NCBI RefSeq assembly: GCF_900110955.1
Contig: NZ_FOFR01000020.1
Span: 1 to 64,000, forward strand
Source: Lentzea xinjiangensis
GTDB taxonomy: Bacteria; Actinomycetota; Actinomycetes; Mycobacteriales; Pseudonocardiaceae
Direction: 5' to 3'
Length of the DNA stretch: 64,000 nucleotides
Made by a program: the position numbers and the translations under genes. Positions 23,617 through 31,928 of the stretch are shown one piece after another; positions within the stretch are counted from its first letter, which is position 1, and every line of letters begins with the position of its first letter. The notes beneath the pieces are model-generated. The model ran no database searches. It worked only from the letters and a program-made list of their open reading frames with translations, and had not been told where the DNA came from.

Positions 23617-25121
23617 CTGGTCGTCTCCTTTGCCGTGTTGTCCTTCAGGGCCAGGAACACCAGGAAGCCGGCCGCGAAGCCGACCACCCAGTTGTAGTCG
23701 TAGAGCGGCTTGAGGAACGGAATCAGGCCGTCGGCGGGGAACGGTCCGCCGTGGGCGCCGCCCACCGCGAGCACGGAGCCCACGAGGGTCGCGAGGACCG
23801 CCCGCCAGTTCCAGCCGCCGTTGAACCAGTACGCGCCCCGGCCGTCGAGGTAGAGGTCGGTGAGGTGCAGCTCGGTCTTCCCGATCACCCAGTACCCGGC
23901 GACGAACACGCCGGCCACCGAGGCGAGCAGGCCGCCGTAGAAGCCGAGCCACGCGAAGATGTAGATGCTCGGGTCGGAGATCAGCCGCCACGGCTGGATC
24001 AGGATGCCGATCACGCCGGTGATCAGGCCGCCGACGGCGAACGTGATGCGCCGCGGAAACGCGTTCGAGAAGTCGTAGGACGGGCTCACGACGTTCGCCG
24101 CGAGGTTCGCCGAGATCGTGGCCAGCACCAGCGAGACCAGCGCGACGATCACGAGGACCGTGCTGTCGAAGCGGGACGCGAGGTCCGCGGGGTCCCAGAT
24201 CGCCTCGCCGTACAACGCCTGCGCGCCGGACGTCGTCAGGATCGCGACGATCGCGATGAACGACATCGTGGTCGGCAGGCCGAGGACCTGCCCGATCGCC
24301 TGCTTGCGCTGCGACCCGCCGAACCGCGTGAAGTCCGGCATGTTCAGGCTGAGCGTCGACCAGAACGCGATCATGCCCATCAGCGCCGGGAAGAAGACCT
24401 TCCAGAAGTCCGGTCCCCAGCCGAGTGCGCTGCCGGTGTGCAGGATCGGCCCGAACCCGCCCGCCTTCACCAGCACGTAGCCCAGCAGGATCAGGAACCC
24501 GACGCTGACGAGCGGCGCCGTCCAGTTCTCGAACCGCCGGATCGCCTCCATGCCGCGCCAGATGACCAGCATCTGCACGACCCAGAAACCGAAGAAGCAC
24601 AACCACAGCGTCCACGGCTGACCGCCCACTTCGGACGCACTGACCCACCCGTCGCCGGCCAGCCGGCCGACGATCACGTGCAGCGCCTTGCCACCCACCC
24701 ACGTCTGGATGCCGAACCAGGCGCACGCGATGAACGCCCGCAGCAGCGCGACGAGGTTCGCGCCGCGGATGCCGTAGAACGCGCGGGCGAACACGGGGAA
24801 CGGGATGCCGTACTTCGTGCCGGCGTGGCTGTTGAGCAGCATCGGAACCAGCACGATCAGGTTGCCCAGGGTGATCGTGAGGAACGCCTGCACCCAGTCC
24901 ATGCCCAGTGCGATCAGGCTGGCGGCCAGCGTGTAGCTGGGGATGTTGTGCGCCATGCCCATCCACAGCGCGAAGAAGTTGTACGTCGTCCACGTCCGCT
25001 GCTCGACGGGCACCGGCGCGAGCTCGGGGTTGAAGAACCTGCTGCCTTCGATGGGACCCACGTCGCTCAGCTCGACGCGGCCGTCCGGTGTGACCCGGGG
25101 CGGCGAGGACTCAGCCGTCAT
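23613..25121 (-). CDS. NCS1-family nucleobase:cation symporter
   Basis: 502-residue permease with about twelve membrane helices; the N-terminal stretch RTWTTYNFFALWMGMAHNIPSY is the NCS1 (CodB/PucI/Mhp1) signature, and the family residues around GKALHVIVGRLAGD and the cation-site region are present. As first gene of the operon with ureidopropionase and dihydropyrimidinase it most likely imports uracil, a dihydropyrimidine or a hydantoin. ATG at 25121 fits the conserved N-terminal length. Transcription starts in the 146 bp shared with the divergent hydrolase gene. Confidence 0.92.
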   Translation of the reverse strand: MTAESSPPRVTPDGRVELSDVGPIEGSRFFNPELAPVPVEQRTWTTYNFFALWMGMAHNIPSYTLAASLIALGMDWVQAFLTITLGNLIVLVPMLLNSHAGTKYGIPFPVFARAFYGIRGANLVALLRAFIACAWFGIQTWVGGKALHVIVGRLAGDGWVSASEVGGQPWTLWLCFFGFWVVQMLVIWRGMEAIRRFENWTAPLVSVGFLILLGYVLVKAGGFGPILHTGSALGWGPDFWKVFFPALMGMIAFWSTLSLNMPDFTRFGGSQRKQAIGQVLGLPTTMSFIAIVAILTTSGAQALYGEAIWDPADLASRFDSTVLVIVALVSLVLATISANLAANVVSPSYDFSNAFPRRITFAVGGLITGVIGILIQPWRLISDPSIYIFAWLGFYGGLLASVAGVFVAGYWVIGKTELHLTDLYLDGRGAYWFNGGWNWRAVLATLVGSVLAVGGAHGGPFPADGLIPFLKPLYDYNWVVGFAAGFLVFLALKDNTAKETTR

Positions 25122-25267
25122 CGTTCAACCCCCTGTTACGCTGCTGAAACACGGCGAACGCGGTCGTTTCCACCGGAGAATCCTCAGTCCGCTGCCGCGG
25201 GTGTGGCAGTGTCAGAGTGTCCACGCTTGTCATGATCGGCGCACATTGTGCTTCGGGAGTCGGTGGT

Positions 25268-25969
25268 ATGGGGGTCACGCGGCGGGCGGTCCTGCTGGGC
25301 GGTGCGGGCCTGGCCGCGGCGGTGGGCGTCGGCGGCGCGCTGACCCCGCGCGGCCGCCGGCTCCTCGGCTGGACGGGTCCCGACGGCGTGGTCCCCGACG
25401 TGCCGCCGGTCCCCGTGCGGCCCGGGCCGTGGGGCGCGTGGATGGGCACGACGGGCCCGGTCGTGCTCGTGCTGCACGGCCGCGGCGGGAGCGTCCGCTG
25501 GTGGCAGGACCTCGGGCTGCCGCGGTTCCTCCACGGCGCGCCCCTGCGGTGCGCGGTTCTCGACGGTGGCGAGGACTACTGGGTGGACCTCGTGCCGCCC
25601 GTGCCGTTCGACGCCGCCCTGGGCGTGTCGATGGGCGGGTTCGGCGTGCTGGACATCGCGTCCCGGCGGCCGCTGGAGGCGGTGGCCGCGATCAGCCCCG
25701 CGGTGTTCCCGAGCTGGGAGGACGCCCAGCGGGTCGCCGGGTTCGCGTCCCCCGAGGTCTGGGAGGCCCACGAGCCGCTGCGCCACGCGGACCGCATCCG
25801 CTCACCCACCGGGATCTGGTGCGGCCGGGAGGACCCGTTCCACGAAGCGGCACGCGACCTCGCCCGCGCGGTGGGAGCCGAGGGGTCGTTCGAGCACGGT
25901 GGCCACGACGACGGCTATTGGCGCAGGGTCCTGCCGGAAGCGCTGCGGTTCATCGGCTCCCGGCTTTGA
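25268..25969 (+). CDS. alpha/beta-hydrolase with twin-arginine-like signal
   Basis: 233 residues. The N-terminus MGVTRRAVLLGGAGLAAAVGVGGAL looks like a Tat-type signal or lipid-free anchor. An esterase domain follows: HGRGGS oxyanion strand, nucleophile Ser in GVSMGG, acid Asp in GREDPF and His in GGHDDGYW, all in the order of esterase D/PutA-like hydrolases. Start ATG 25268 has GGGAG eight bases upstream; an ATG at 25217 lies 51 bp further up. It overlaps the convergent RDD gene by 20 bp at the 3' end. Substrate unknown. Confidence 0.75.
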   Translation: MGVTRRAVLLGGAGLAAAVGVGGALTPRGRRLLGWTGPDGVVPDVPPVPVRPGPWGAWMGTTGPVVLVLHGRGGSVRWWQDLGLPRFLHGAPLRCAVLDGGEDYWVDLVPPVPFDAALGVSMGGFGVLDIASRRPLEAVAAISPAVFPSWEDAQRVAGFASPEVWEAHEPLRHADRIRSPTGIWCGREDPFHEAARDLARAVGAEGSFEHGGHDDGYWRRVLPEALRFIGSRL

Positions 25970-26453
25970 GGCGCACCACGGCCGTGCCCGACTTGCGGTC
26001 GTGCCACGTCCGGGTGCCGCGCAGGTCGAGCGACTCCACGGCGGACAGCACGAGCAGCACCAGCCCGCCCACCAGCCACAACGGCGCGAGCCACCCCGCG
26101 GAGACGACGGTCAGGTGCTCACCGGCCACGATCCGCGGCTGCTGCCAGCCCAGGCCCGCCGTCAGCGCCGGTTCCCGCCAGCCCAGACCGGTCAGCACGA
26201 GCACCCCGCCCGCACCGGGCAGCGCGGTCGTGACGAGGGTGCGGGCCAGTGCCCGCCGGAGGCTGAGGCCGGACGCGGGGCCCACGACCCGCAGCCCCGT
26301 CAAGGCCTTGCCGAGGGTGTTCAGGCGCAGCAGCAGTGCGTCGTACCCGGCGGCGCACAGCACGACCAGCACCGGCTCGTGGACCAACGGCCACACCACG
26401 ACCAGCACCAGCAGCCAGTCGAGCAGGCGGGCGACCATCCGACGAACGAGCAT
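25950..26453 (-). CDS. RDD-family membrane protein
   Basis: 167 residues with three to four hydrophobic segments (about 5-35, 70-92, 115-140). The N-terminal RRMVARLLDWLLVLVVVW, the central TLGKALTGLRVV and the closing HDRKSGTAVV are the conserved blocks of RDD proteins. The family is poorly defined, with proposed links to transport or sodium tolerance. Its 3' end overlaps the convergent hydrolase gene by 20 bp, which is unusual in this otherwise well-insulated window. Confidence 0.7.
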   Translation of the reverse strand: MLVRRMVARLLDWLLVLVVVWPLVHEPVLVVLCAAGYDALLLRLNTLGKALTGLRVVGPASGLSLRRALARTLVTTALPGAGGVLVLTGLGWREPALTAGLGWQQPRIVAGEHLTVVSAGWLAPLWLVGGLVLLVLSAVESLDLRGTRTWHDRKSGTAVVRLKAGSR

Positions 26454-26482
26454 GATTCACGCTAAGCGGCCGAAGTTCGTCA

Positions 26483-26507
26483 TAAGTGGCCAGTTCATGG
26501 CCACTTA
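26483..26507 (-). terminator. hairpin overlapping the stop codon of the methyltransferase gene
   Basis: Perfect 10-bp arms TAAGTGGCCA (26483-26492) and TGGCCACTTA (26498-26507) with a 5-nt loop. The TAA stop of the minus-strand methyltransferase gene is part of the right arm. Confidence 0.6.
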
Positions 26508-27113
26508 ACGCACGAACTCCGCGACCCAGCGGCCCCCGTCACGGCGCACCGACCGCGCCGACAGCCCGTCGGTCCCGAACGCCTCGATCTCCGACGGCGT
26601 CAGCGGCCACGGCGGCCCGTCCGGCACCGGTCCCTCCTCGCGGGCGACGGCGAGCACCAGCAGCGTCGAGCCGGTCAGCGAGGCGACGCGCTCGGTGGCC
26701 GCCGGGTGCAGGTCGACCGGCAGCGCCTGCACCGTCATGTTCTCGACGACCAGGTCGAACGCGCGGTGCCACGCGGCGGGCGGGTCGAGCAGGTCGGCGA
26801 CGACGTACGAGACCTCCGAGTCCGGGTAGCGCGCCCGGACGGTGGCGATCCCGGTGGGGGAGATGTCGAACGCGACCACGTCGAACCCCAGCGAGGCCAG
26901 GAACTCCGAGTCGCGGCCGTACCCGCAGCCCACGACCAGGGCGCGACGACCGGTGCCGTCGACGCCGGCGGCCCACTCGACGAGGTGCGCTTGCGGGTGC
27001 GGCTGGTCCCAGGGAACGGAGGCCGTGCCGGCGCGGGCCTCGGCGTAGAGGTCTTCGAACCACCCGGCCGGGTTCGCCGCTTGCAACCGGCGGGCGTCGT
27101 CGTCAGCGGACAT
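26505..27113 (-). CDS. class I SAM-dependent methyltransferase (thiopurine methyltransferase-like)
   Basis: 202 residues with a Rossmann methyltransferase core: motif I VVGCGYGRDSEFLA, FDISPTGI, VADLLDP. The early PWDQPHPQAHLVEWA segment is typical of the TPMT-like subgroup, which methylates thiols, tellurite/selenite or small molecules. ATG at 27113 with AAGG seven bases before it is preferred to 27119. It forms a minus-strand group with the RDD gene. No substrate can be assigned. Confidence 0.8.
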   Translation of the reverse strand: MSADDDARRLQAANPAGWFEDLYAEARAGTASVPWDQPHPQAHLVEWAAGVDGTGRRALVVGCGYGRDSEFLASLGFDVVAFDISPTGIATVRARYPDSEVSYVVADLLDPPAAWHRAFDLVVENMTVQALPVDLHPAATERVASLTGSTLLVLAVAREEGPVPDGPPWPLTPSEIEAFGTDGLSARSVRRDGGRWVAEFVR

Positions 27114-27180
27114 GACCACACCTTCTCAGCTCCCCGGCCGCCTCGCCCCTCCGCCCGGTGGGGAAGCGGCGGGACCGGGC

Positions 27181-27855
27181 TCATCGGCGTCGTGCGACCA
27201 CCCGGCCCGCCTGGGCCGCGAGGACGGCGAGGAAGACCAGCGCGCCGGTGGCACCGCCGCTCTTCGGGGCCTCCGGCTTGACCAGCTCCGTGGCCAGGCC
27301 GGCGAACCACACCGCGGACACGCACAGCAGGACGATGACGAGCGTTCTCGTGGACAGCGCCGCGAGATGGCGCGATGTCGTCCTGTCGAGCACCCACCCG
27401 AACAGCTCCGCGATGCCTCGGCCGGACAGCGCCGCCGAGATGCCGGCCGCGGTCGTCCCGAGGGCCAGGACCGCCACGACGACGAGCAGCCGCACGGCGA
27501 TGCCCGCCCCGGCGGCGACTTCGTCGGCGACACCACCGACCGCCGCGGCCACGAGGAACACCGGCAGCAGTGAGGCCGCCCAACCGGCGACGGTCCTCGC
27601 CGCTGCGGAGCGGCGTCGTGCTGGGACACGCTGCACTGCCTGGACCAGCGGCACTGCTTGGACCAGCGGCACCGCCTGGACCGGCTGGACCGGCGGCGCC
27701 ACGGGCATGGCGGGCGGCGGGACGGGCACGTTCACGTTGTAGTAGTGCACACCACCGTAGATCGCCCCTGCCTGCACGGCCTGGCCGCTCACGGTGCTGT
27801 TCTCGATGCCGTTCCGGACGTCGGGTGGTGGGTCCGGCGGCGGAGGTCGGGTCAC
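27181..27855 (-). CDS. membrane protein with N-terminal VQA-GG-H peptide motif
   Basis: 224 residues. Residues 1-16 are Pro-rich; 19-39 carry the short motif SGQAVQAGAIYGGVHYY; then a Pro/Val/Gln repeat (VQAVPL twice, about 50-75); and four hydrophobic helices (about 93-115, 118-140, 168-190, 203-220). The same peptide motif heads the STAND ATPase at 52063-54483. In actinobacteria such a peptide precedes varied domains in regulatory or conflict-related proteins, as I recall it. GTG at 27855 has AGGAGG six bases upstream. Function unknown. Confidence 0.7.
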   Translation of the reverse strand: MTRPPPPDPPPDVRNGIENSTVSGQAVQAGAIYGGVHYYNVNVPVPPPAMPVAPPVQPVQAVPLVQAVPLVQAVQRVPARRRSAAARTVAGWAASLLPVFLVAAAVGGVADEVAAGAGIAVRLLVVVAVLALGTTAAGISAALSGRGIAELFGWVLDRTTSRHLAALSTRTLVIVLLCVSAVWFAGLATELVKPEAPKSGGATGALVFLAVLAAQAGRVVARRR

Positions 27856-28448
27856 GCGTGGCCTCCTGCTCTCGGAAGGCCTGCCAGCGTAGAGGAACAA
27901 CGTTTGCGGCGAAACGCTCCACCGGATCATGTCGCCCTGACCGTCCGGGTCGTGTCGGCGAACCGGCGCGTGGCCCTGACCGCCCCAGCCCGACCGCACG
28001 GGTCGGCCGTCGGCCCGTGCCGGTCCGATCAGCTCTCGTGGACGGGGCAGCCTGCTCCAAAGTGGACCGGATCGGGCCCGTCGAGCGCCGGGACGAGCCG
28101 CGGCCGGGAGTCTGAACGGGACAGTTCTCATCGGACCTCCTCCCACGAGAGACCGAGCTGACGCAGCGACTCACCTGATAGAGGTGTTGAACGTCGGCTG
28201 GCGTGTACCAAGAGTGATCCGCACGCCGCGCGTCCCCAAGGGCCTCAAGGGAAGTCATGGCGCGGTGCGGGCCGCCGGGTCAACTTGCTTTGACCAGGTC
28301 ACCGGAGTCACAGCGGGCCGTTGACGGTCGCAGGACCTCCTGTGGCGCGAGGTTCAAACCCGGACCACCCGATCGAGCGGGTCAATGTGCGAACCGAATC
28401 TGCCGATGGAAACGAAGATCGGTCCCCAAAACCAGATTGAGGAAAACT
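27856..28448. other. 593-bp intergenic region between divergent genes
   Basis: No credible gene in any frame. Short dyads seen are GGTCAA/TTGACC (28278-28283, 28290-28295) and CACCT/AGGTG near 28175. The lower GC towards 28385-28445 and the GAGGA at about 28438 mark the leader of the secreted-protein gene. Confidence 0.55.
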
Positions 28449-28895
28449 GTGTCTCGTTCCGGACTGTTCCGTGCCGCCGCTCTTCTCGCCGCCAGTGCCG
28501 CCCCGTTGCTCGCCGGCTCGGCCAACGCCGCGGAGGTGCCCCAGCTGAACAGCGGTCTGCCCGGGGTCGGCGCGGACCAGCTGCTCAACGGCGCCACGCC
28601 GCTCGGCAACCCGCTCGACGCCGCGGACACGCTCCAGCTCCCGACGGTCGTCGCGCCCGTCCTCGGCGACGTGCAGGCGCCCGCTCTGCCGTCCACCGCC
28701 GGCGCGCAGGAGCGCAAGGTTCCGCACCCCAACCTGGGTGCCATCGCGGGGCTGCCGGACCCCCAGTCGCTGCCGGGCACCGCGAACGTCGACAACCTGC
28801 GGCCGAAGCCGCCGGTCCTGTCCAACGTGGCCGGGGGCAACGTGGTGCCGAACCCGCACGTGATCACGGGCATGCTGCCCACGATCAACGGCTGA
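28449..28895 (+). CDS. small secreted protein of unknown function
   Basis: 148 residues. A clear Sec signal peptide (SRSGLFRAAALLAASAAPLLAGSANA) is cleaved before AEVPQL. The mature 120 residues are Pro/Asn/Leu/Gly-rich with no Cys and motifs such as LLNGATPLGNPLDA and PDPQSLPGTANVDNL, which suggest an extended cell-wall-associated protein. GTG at 28449 has GAGGAA seven bases before it. It lies alone between two divergent or convergent neighbours, followed by a strong hairpin. No family recognised. Confidence 0.72.
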   Translation: MSRSGLFRAAALLAASAAPLLAGSANAAEVPQLNSGLPGVGADQLLNGATPLGNPLDAADTLQLPTVVAPVLGDVQAPALPSTAGAQERKVPHPNLGAIAGLPDPQSLPGTANVDNLRPKPPVLSNVAGGNVVPNPHVITGMLPTING

Positions 28896-28911
28896 GTCGC
28901 ACCCCTTGGAC

Positions 28912-28941
28912 GATGGGCCCGTGCGCGCTCACGGGCCCATC
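28912..28941. terminator. 12-bp hairpin between convergent secreted-protein and pucR genes
   Basis: Perfect arms GATGGGCCCGTG (28912-28923) and CACGGGCCCATC (28930-28941) with a 6-nt loop; the right arm overlaps the last codons of pucR. Confidence 0.7.
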
Positions 28942-30521
28942 TCGTGCACCAGCAGCGCTACGTGCAGGGAGAGCAGGGACTCCGGGTCTTCCAGCGAGAC
29001 GCCGAGCACCTGCTCGATCCGCGCAAGCTGCTGGTAGTACGCCGTTCGCGACAGGTGTGCCGCCGCGGCGGCCGCGGACTTGTTGCCGCCGTTCTCGCAC
29101 AGGCACCGCAGCAGTTCCACGAGCCGTGAGCCCTGGGCGGTGTCCCGCGCCAGCAACGGCCCCAGCTCGCGGTCGGCGAAGGCCCGCATCCGCTCGTCGT
29201 CGCGCAGCAGGTGCAACAGCCCGCGCAGCCGCACGTCGTCGAGCCGGTGGTAGAGCTGCGATCCCGGTGCCCGCAACGCGGCGCCGGCCACGTGCGCGGC
29301 CTCGCCCAGCGACCGCCGAACGTCCGATGTGGACGTCACGGTCGTGCCGACGGCGATCACCACGGGCGCCGCGGCCGTCCGGTGGACCTCGCGCGCGACC
29401 TTGCGCAGGACCCCTTCCACGCCCACGGTCACGGGCACCGACAGCAACGCCCGCACGGACGTGTCGTCGACGACGCCGACCAGTGCCGCGACCGTGACCC
29501 GCCGTCCGGCCAGTGCGGTCGCCTCGGCGAGGTCGCGCAGGACCTCCTGCGTGGCAAGCGTTTGCCCCTGGAGCACGGACACCGGCCGGACCGCCACGCC
29601 GATGAGCTGCCGCCGTTCCAGCGGCACCCCCAGCGCGGCCGCCCGCGCGCCCAGGTCCGGCGACTGCGGTGCCTGGCCCAGGAGCTGCGCGAGCAGCGTC
29701 CGGTGCGTCTGCCGTTCCAGTGACTCGCGGTCACGCGCCACGAGCCGATGCACGGCCAACGCCGAAGCAGCGCGCTCGGCGACCACGACGTGCCGGTGCG
29801 GCGGCGGCTCCGGTGAGACGAGCACGAGCCGTCCCCAGTCCGCCCCGCGCGCCCCGACGATGGTGATCAACCAGCCGGACGCCGCGTTGTAGGCGGTGCG
29901 CTCGGTCACCGTGACGGCCCGCGAGCGCGCCGCCCAGTCGTCGAGCAGCGCGACGGGGTCGTACCCGGCCGCGTCGTAGGCCAGGACGTCGTGGCCGAGC
30001 GTCTCCAGCACCACCGGCAGCCCGGACGTGCGGGCGACCTCGCGCAGCACCTCGGCGGGTTCCGCCCCGGCGACGGTCAGCGCCGTGAACGTCTCGTGCA
30101 CCTGCTCGGCGGCCCGCAGCTCGGCGAGCTGGGCGTCCACGATCAGACCGACGACCGCCTCGGTCACGGCCACGTACTTCGTCTCCTCCGACAGCGTGAC
30201 GAGCGGGAGACCGTGCCGCTCCGCCTCGGTGACCAGCGCGGCCGGCACGTCGTCGCGCCACCGCCGGCCCAGTTCGACGACCAGCCCCGCGCACCCGACG
30301 GCGGCCAGCTCCTCGACGTAGCGGGCGAGGCCGGACTCGGGCAGCATCACGCCGGTCGTGAGCACCAGCTCGCCTCCGCGCAGCAGCGGCGCGATGTCCG
30401 CGATCTCCGCCACGTGCACCCAGCGGACCCGGCGGGCCAGACCGGCCGATCCCGCCACCAGGCGTGGCTTCCCCTGCCGGATCACCGGCAGCGCGACCAC
30501 TTCGGCGACCGTCGGGTACAT
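28929..30521 (-). CDS. pucR: PucR-family transcriptional regulator
   Basis: 530 residues: N-terminal PucR/XylR-like N-domain (about 8-125, VAEVVALPVIRQGKPRLVAG and LRGGELVLTTG), a GGDEF-like central region and a C-terminal helix-turn-helix (about 455-515, CENGGNKSAAAAAAHLSRTAYYQQLARIEQVLG). Members control purine, pyrimidine or GABA/beta-alanine catabolism. It is divergent from the aminotransferase gene 123 bp away and is 3.8 kb from the pyrimidine operon, so it is the likely regulator of both halves of the pathway. ATG at 30521 matches the family N-terminus; an open extension to 31181 crosses the neighbouring gene and is rejected. Confidence 0.88.
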   Translation of the reverse strand: MYPTVAEVVALPVIRQGKPRLVAGSAGLARRVRWVHVAEIADIAPLLRGGELVLTTGVMLPESGLARYVEELAAVGCAGLVVELGRRWRDDVPAALVTEAERHGLPLVTLSEETKYVAVTEAVVGLIVDAQLAELRAAEQVHETFTALTVAGAEPAEVLREVARTSGLPVVLETLGHDVLAYDAAGYDPVALLDDWAARSRAVTVTERTAYNAASGWLITIVGARGADWGRLVLVSPEPPPHRHVVVAERAASALAVHRLVARDRESLERQTHRTLLAQLLGQAPQSPDLGARAAALGVPLERRQLIGVAVRPVSVLQGQTLATQEVLRDLAEATALAGRRVTVAALVGVVDDTSVRALLSVPVTVGVEGVLRKVAREVHRTAAAPVVIAVGTTVTSTSDVRRSLGEAAHVAGAALRAPGSQLYHRLDDVRLRGLLHLLRDDERMRAFADRELGPLLARDTAQGSRLVELLRCLCENGGNKSAAAAAAHLSRTAYYQQLARIEQVLGVSLEDPESLLSLHVALLVHEMGP

Positions 30522-30644
30522 GGACACAACGTAATGCCAACCAGCCGATCCAGGTACAGGTTGTGCATGGCGGTGGGCACCGCGCGCCACCACACTCCGC
30601 TGTACCGGTCTTCTTCGGCAAGGTGCGGGACCCTGGAGGACGTG

Positions 30645-31928
30645 ATGGCCCACAAGGAGCTGCTGGCACGGCACCGCGCGGTGATGCCGGACTGGCTGGC
30701 CCTCTACTACGACGAGCCCATCGAGATCGCGAGCGCGAGCGGGCGGCGGGTGACCGACCGCGAGGGCACGACCTACCTCGACTTCTTCGCGGGCATCCTG
30801 ACCAACGCCATCGGCTACGACGTCGCGGAGATCAGCGACGCGGTTCGCGCCCAGCTCGGCACCGGGGTCCTGCACAGCTCGACGCTCTACCTGATCCGCT
30901 CGCAGGTCGAGCTGGCCGAGAAGATCGCGGAGCTCTCCGGCATCCCGGACGCCAAGGTGTTCTTCACCAACTCCGGCACCGAGGCCAACGAGACCGCGCT
31001 GATGCTCGCCACCCAGGCCCGCCGCAGCGAACAGGTGCTGGCCCTGCGCAACAGCTACCACGGCCGCGCGTTCGCCACGGTCGCCGTCACGGGCAACCGC
31101 GGCTGGTCCGCGTCGGCGCTGTCGCCGATCAAGGTGAGCTGGGTGCACGGCGGCTACCGCTACCGCGGCCCCTTCCGGCACCTGGGCGACGAGGACTACG
31201 TCAAAGCCTGCGTCGAGGACCTGCGCGAGGTCATCGAGACCACGACCTCCGGCGACGTCGCGTGCATGATCGTCGAGCCGATCCAGGGCGTCGGCGGCTT
31301 CACCTCACCGCCCGACGGCCTGTTCCGCGCCTTCAAGGACGTGCTGGACGAGTACGGGATCCTCCTCGTCTCCGACGAGGTGCAGACCGGCTGGGGCCGC
31401 ACCGGGGAGCACTTCTGGGGCATCCAGGCGCACGACGTGGTGCCGGACGCGATGACGTTCGCCAAGGGCCTCGGCAACGGCCTCGCGATCGGCGGCGTCG
31501 TCGCGCGCGGCGACCTGATGGACTCGATCAACGCCAACTCCATCTCCACGTTCGGCGGCAACCCGCTCTCCACGGCGGGCGCGCTCGCCACCGTGGAGTA
31601 CCTGCTCGCCCACGACCTCCAGGCCAACGCGGCCAAGCTCGGCTCGCGGCTGCTCGCCGGGCTGCGCGAGCTGGCCGAGAAGCACCCCGTCATCGGCGAC
31701 GTGCGCGGCAAGGGCCTGATGGTCGGCATCGAGCTCGTCGGCCCCGAGGGTGAGCCCAGCCCCGGTGCGGCGACCACGGTGCTGAACGAGTCGAAGGCGC
31801 TCGGGCTCCTGGTGGGCAAGGGTGGCCTGCACGGCAACGTCATCCGGCTCGCCCCGCCGATGACGCTCACCGAGGACGAGCTGGAAGAGGCGCTGGGGAT
31901 CCTGGCGCGGGCGGTGGAGCGCGCATGA
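30645..31928 (+). CDS. class III aminotransferase (beta-alanine/omega-amino acid type)
   Basis: PLP enzyme of 427 residues moving an amino group from an omega-amino acid to pyruvate or 2-oxoglutarate. Features: NSGTEANETALM (PLP phosphate), SYHGRAF, the PLP-ring Asp in LLVSDEVQTGWGRTG, and the Schiff-base Lys in TFAKGLGNG. Context (ureidopropionase product beta-alanine; semialdehyde dehydrogenase next) points to beta-alanine to malonic semialdehyde. ATG 30645 has GGAGG six to seven bases upstream. The stop overlaps the next start (ATGA). Confidence 0.92.
   Translation: MAHKELLARHRAVMPDWLALYYDEPIEIASASGRRVTDREGTTYLDFFAGILTNAIGYDVAEISDAVRAQLGTGVLHSSTLYLIRSQVELAEKIAELSGIPDAKVFFTNSGTEANETALMLATQARRSEQVLALRNSYHGRAFATVAVTGNRGWSASALSPIKVSWVHGGYRYRGPFRHLGDEDYVKACVEDLREVIETTTSGDVACMIVEPIQGVGGFTSPPDGLFRAFKDVLDEYGILLVSDEVQTGWGRTGEHFWGIQAHDVVPDAMTFAKGLGNGLAIGGVVARGDLMDSINANSISTFGGNPLSTAGALATVEYLLAHDLQANAAKLGSRLLAGLRELAEKHPVIGDVRGKGLMVGIELVGPEGEPSPGAATTVLNESKALGLLVGKGGLHGNVIRLAPPMTLTEDELEEALGILARAVERA

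Noticed and set aside
27641..27700. Tandem DNA repeats (CTGGACCAGCGGCAC-like)
   Set aside because: They encode the VQAVPL repeat inside the motif-bearing membrane protein and are explained by the coding sequence.
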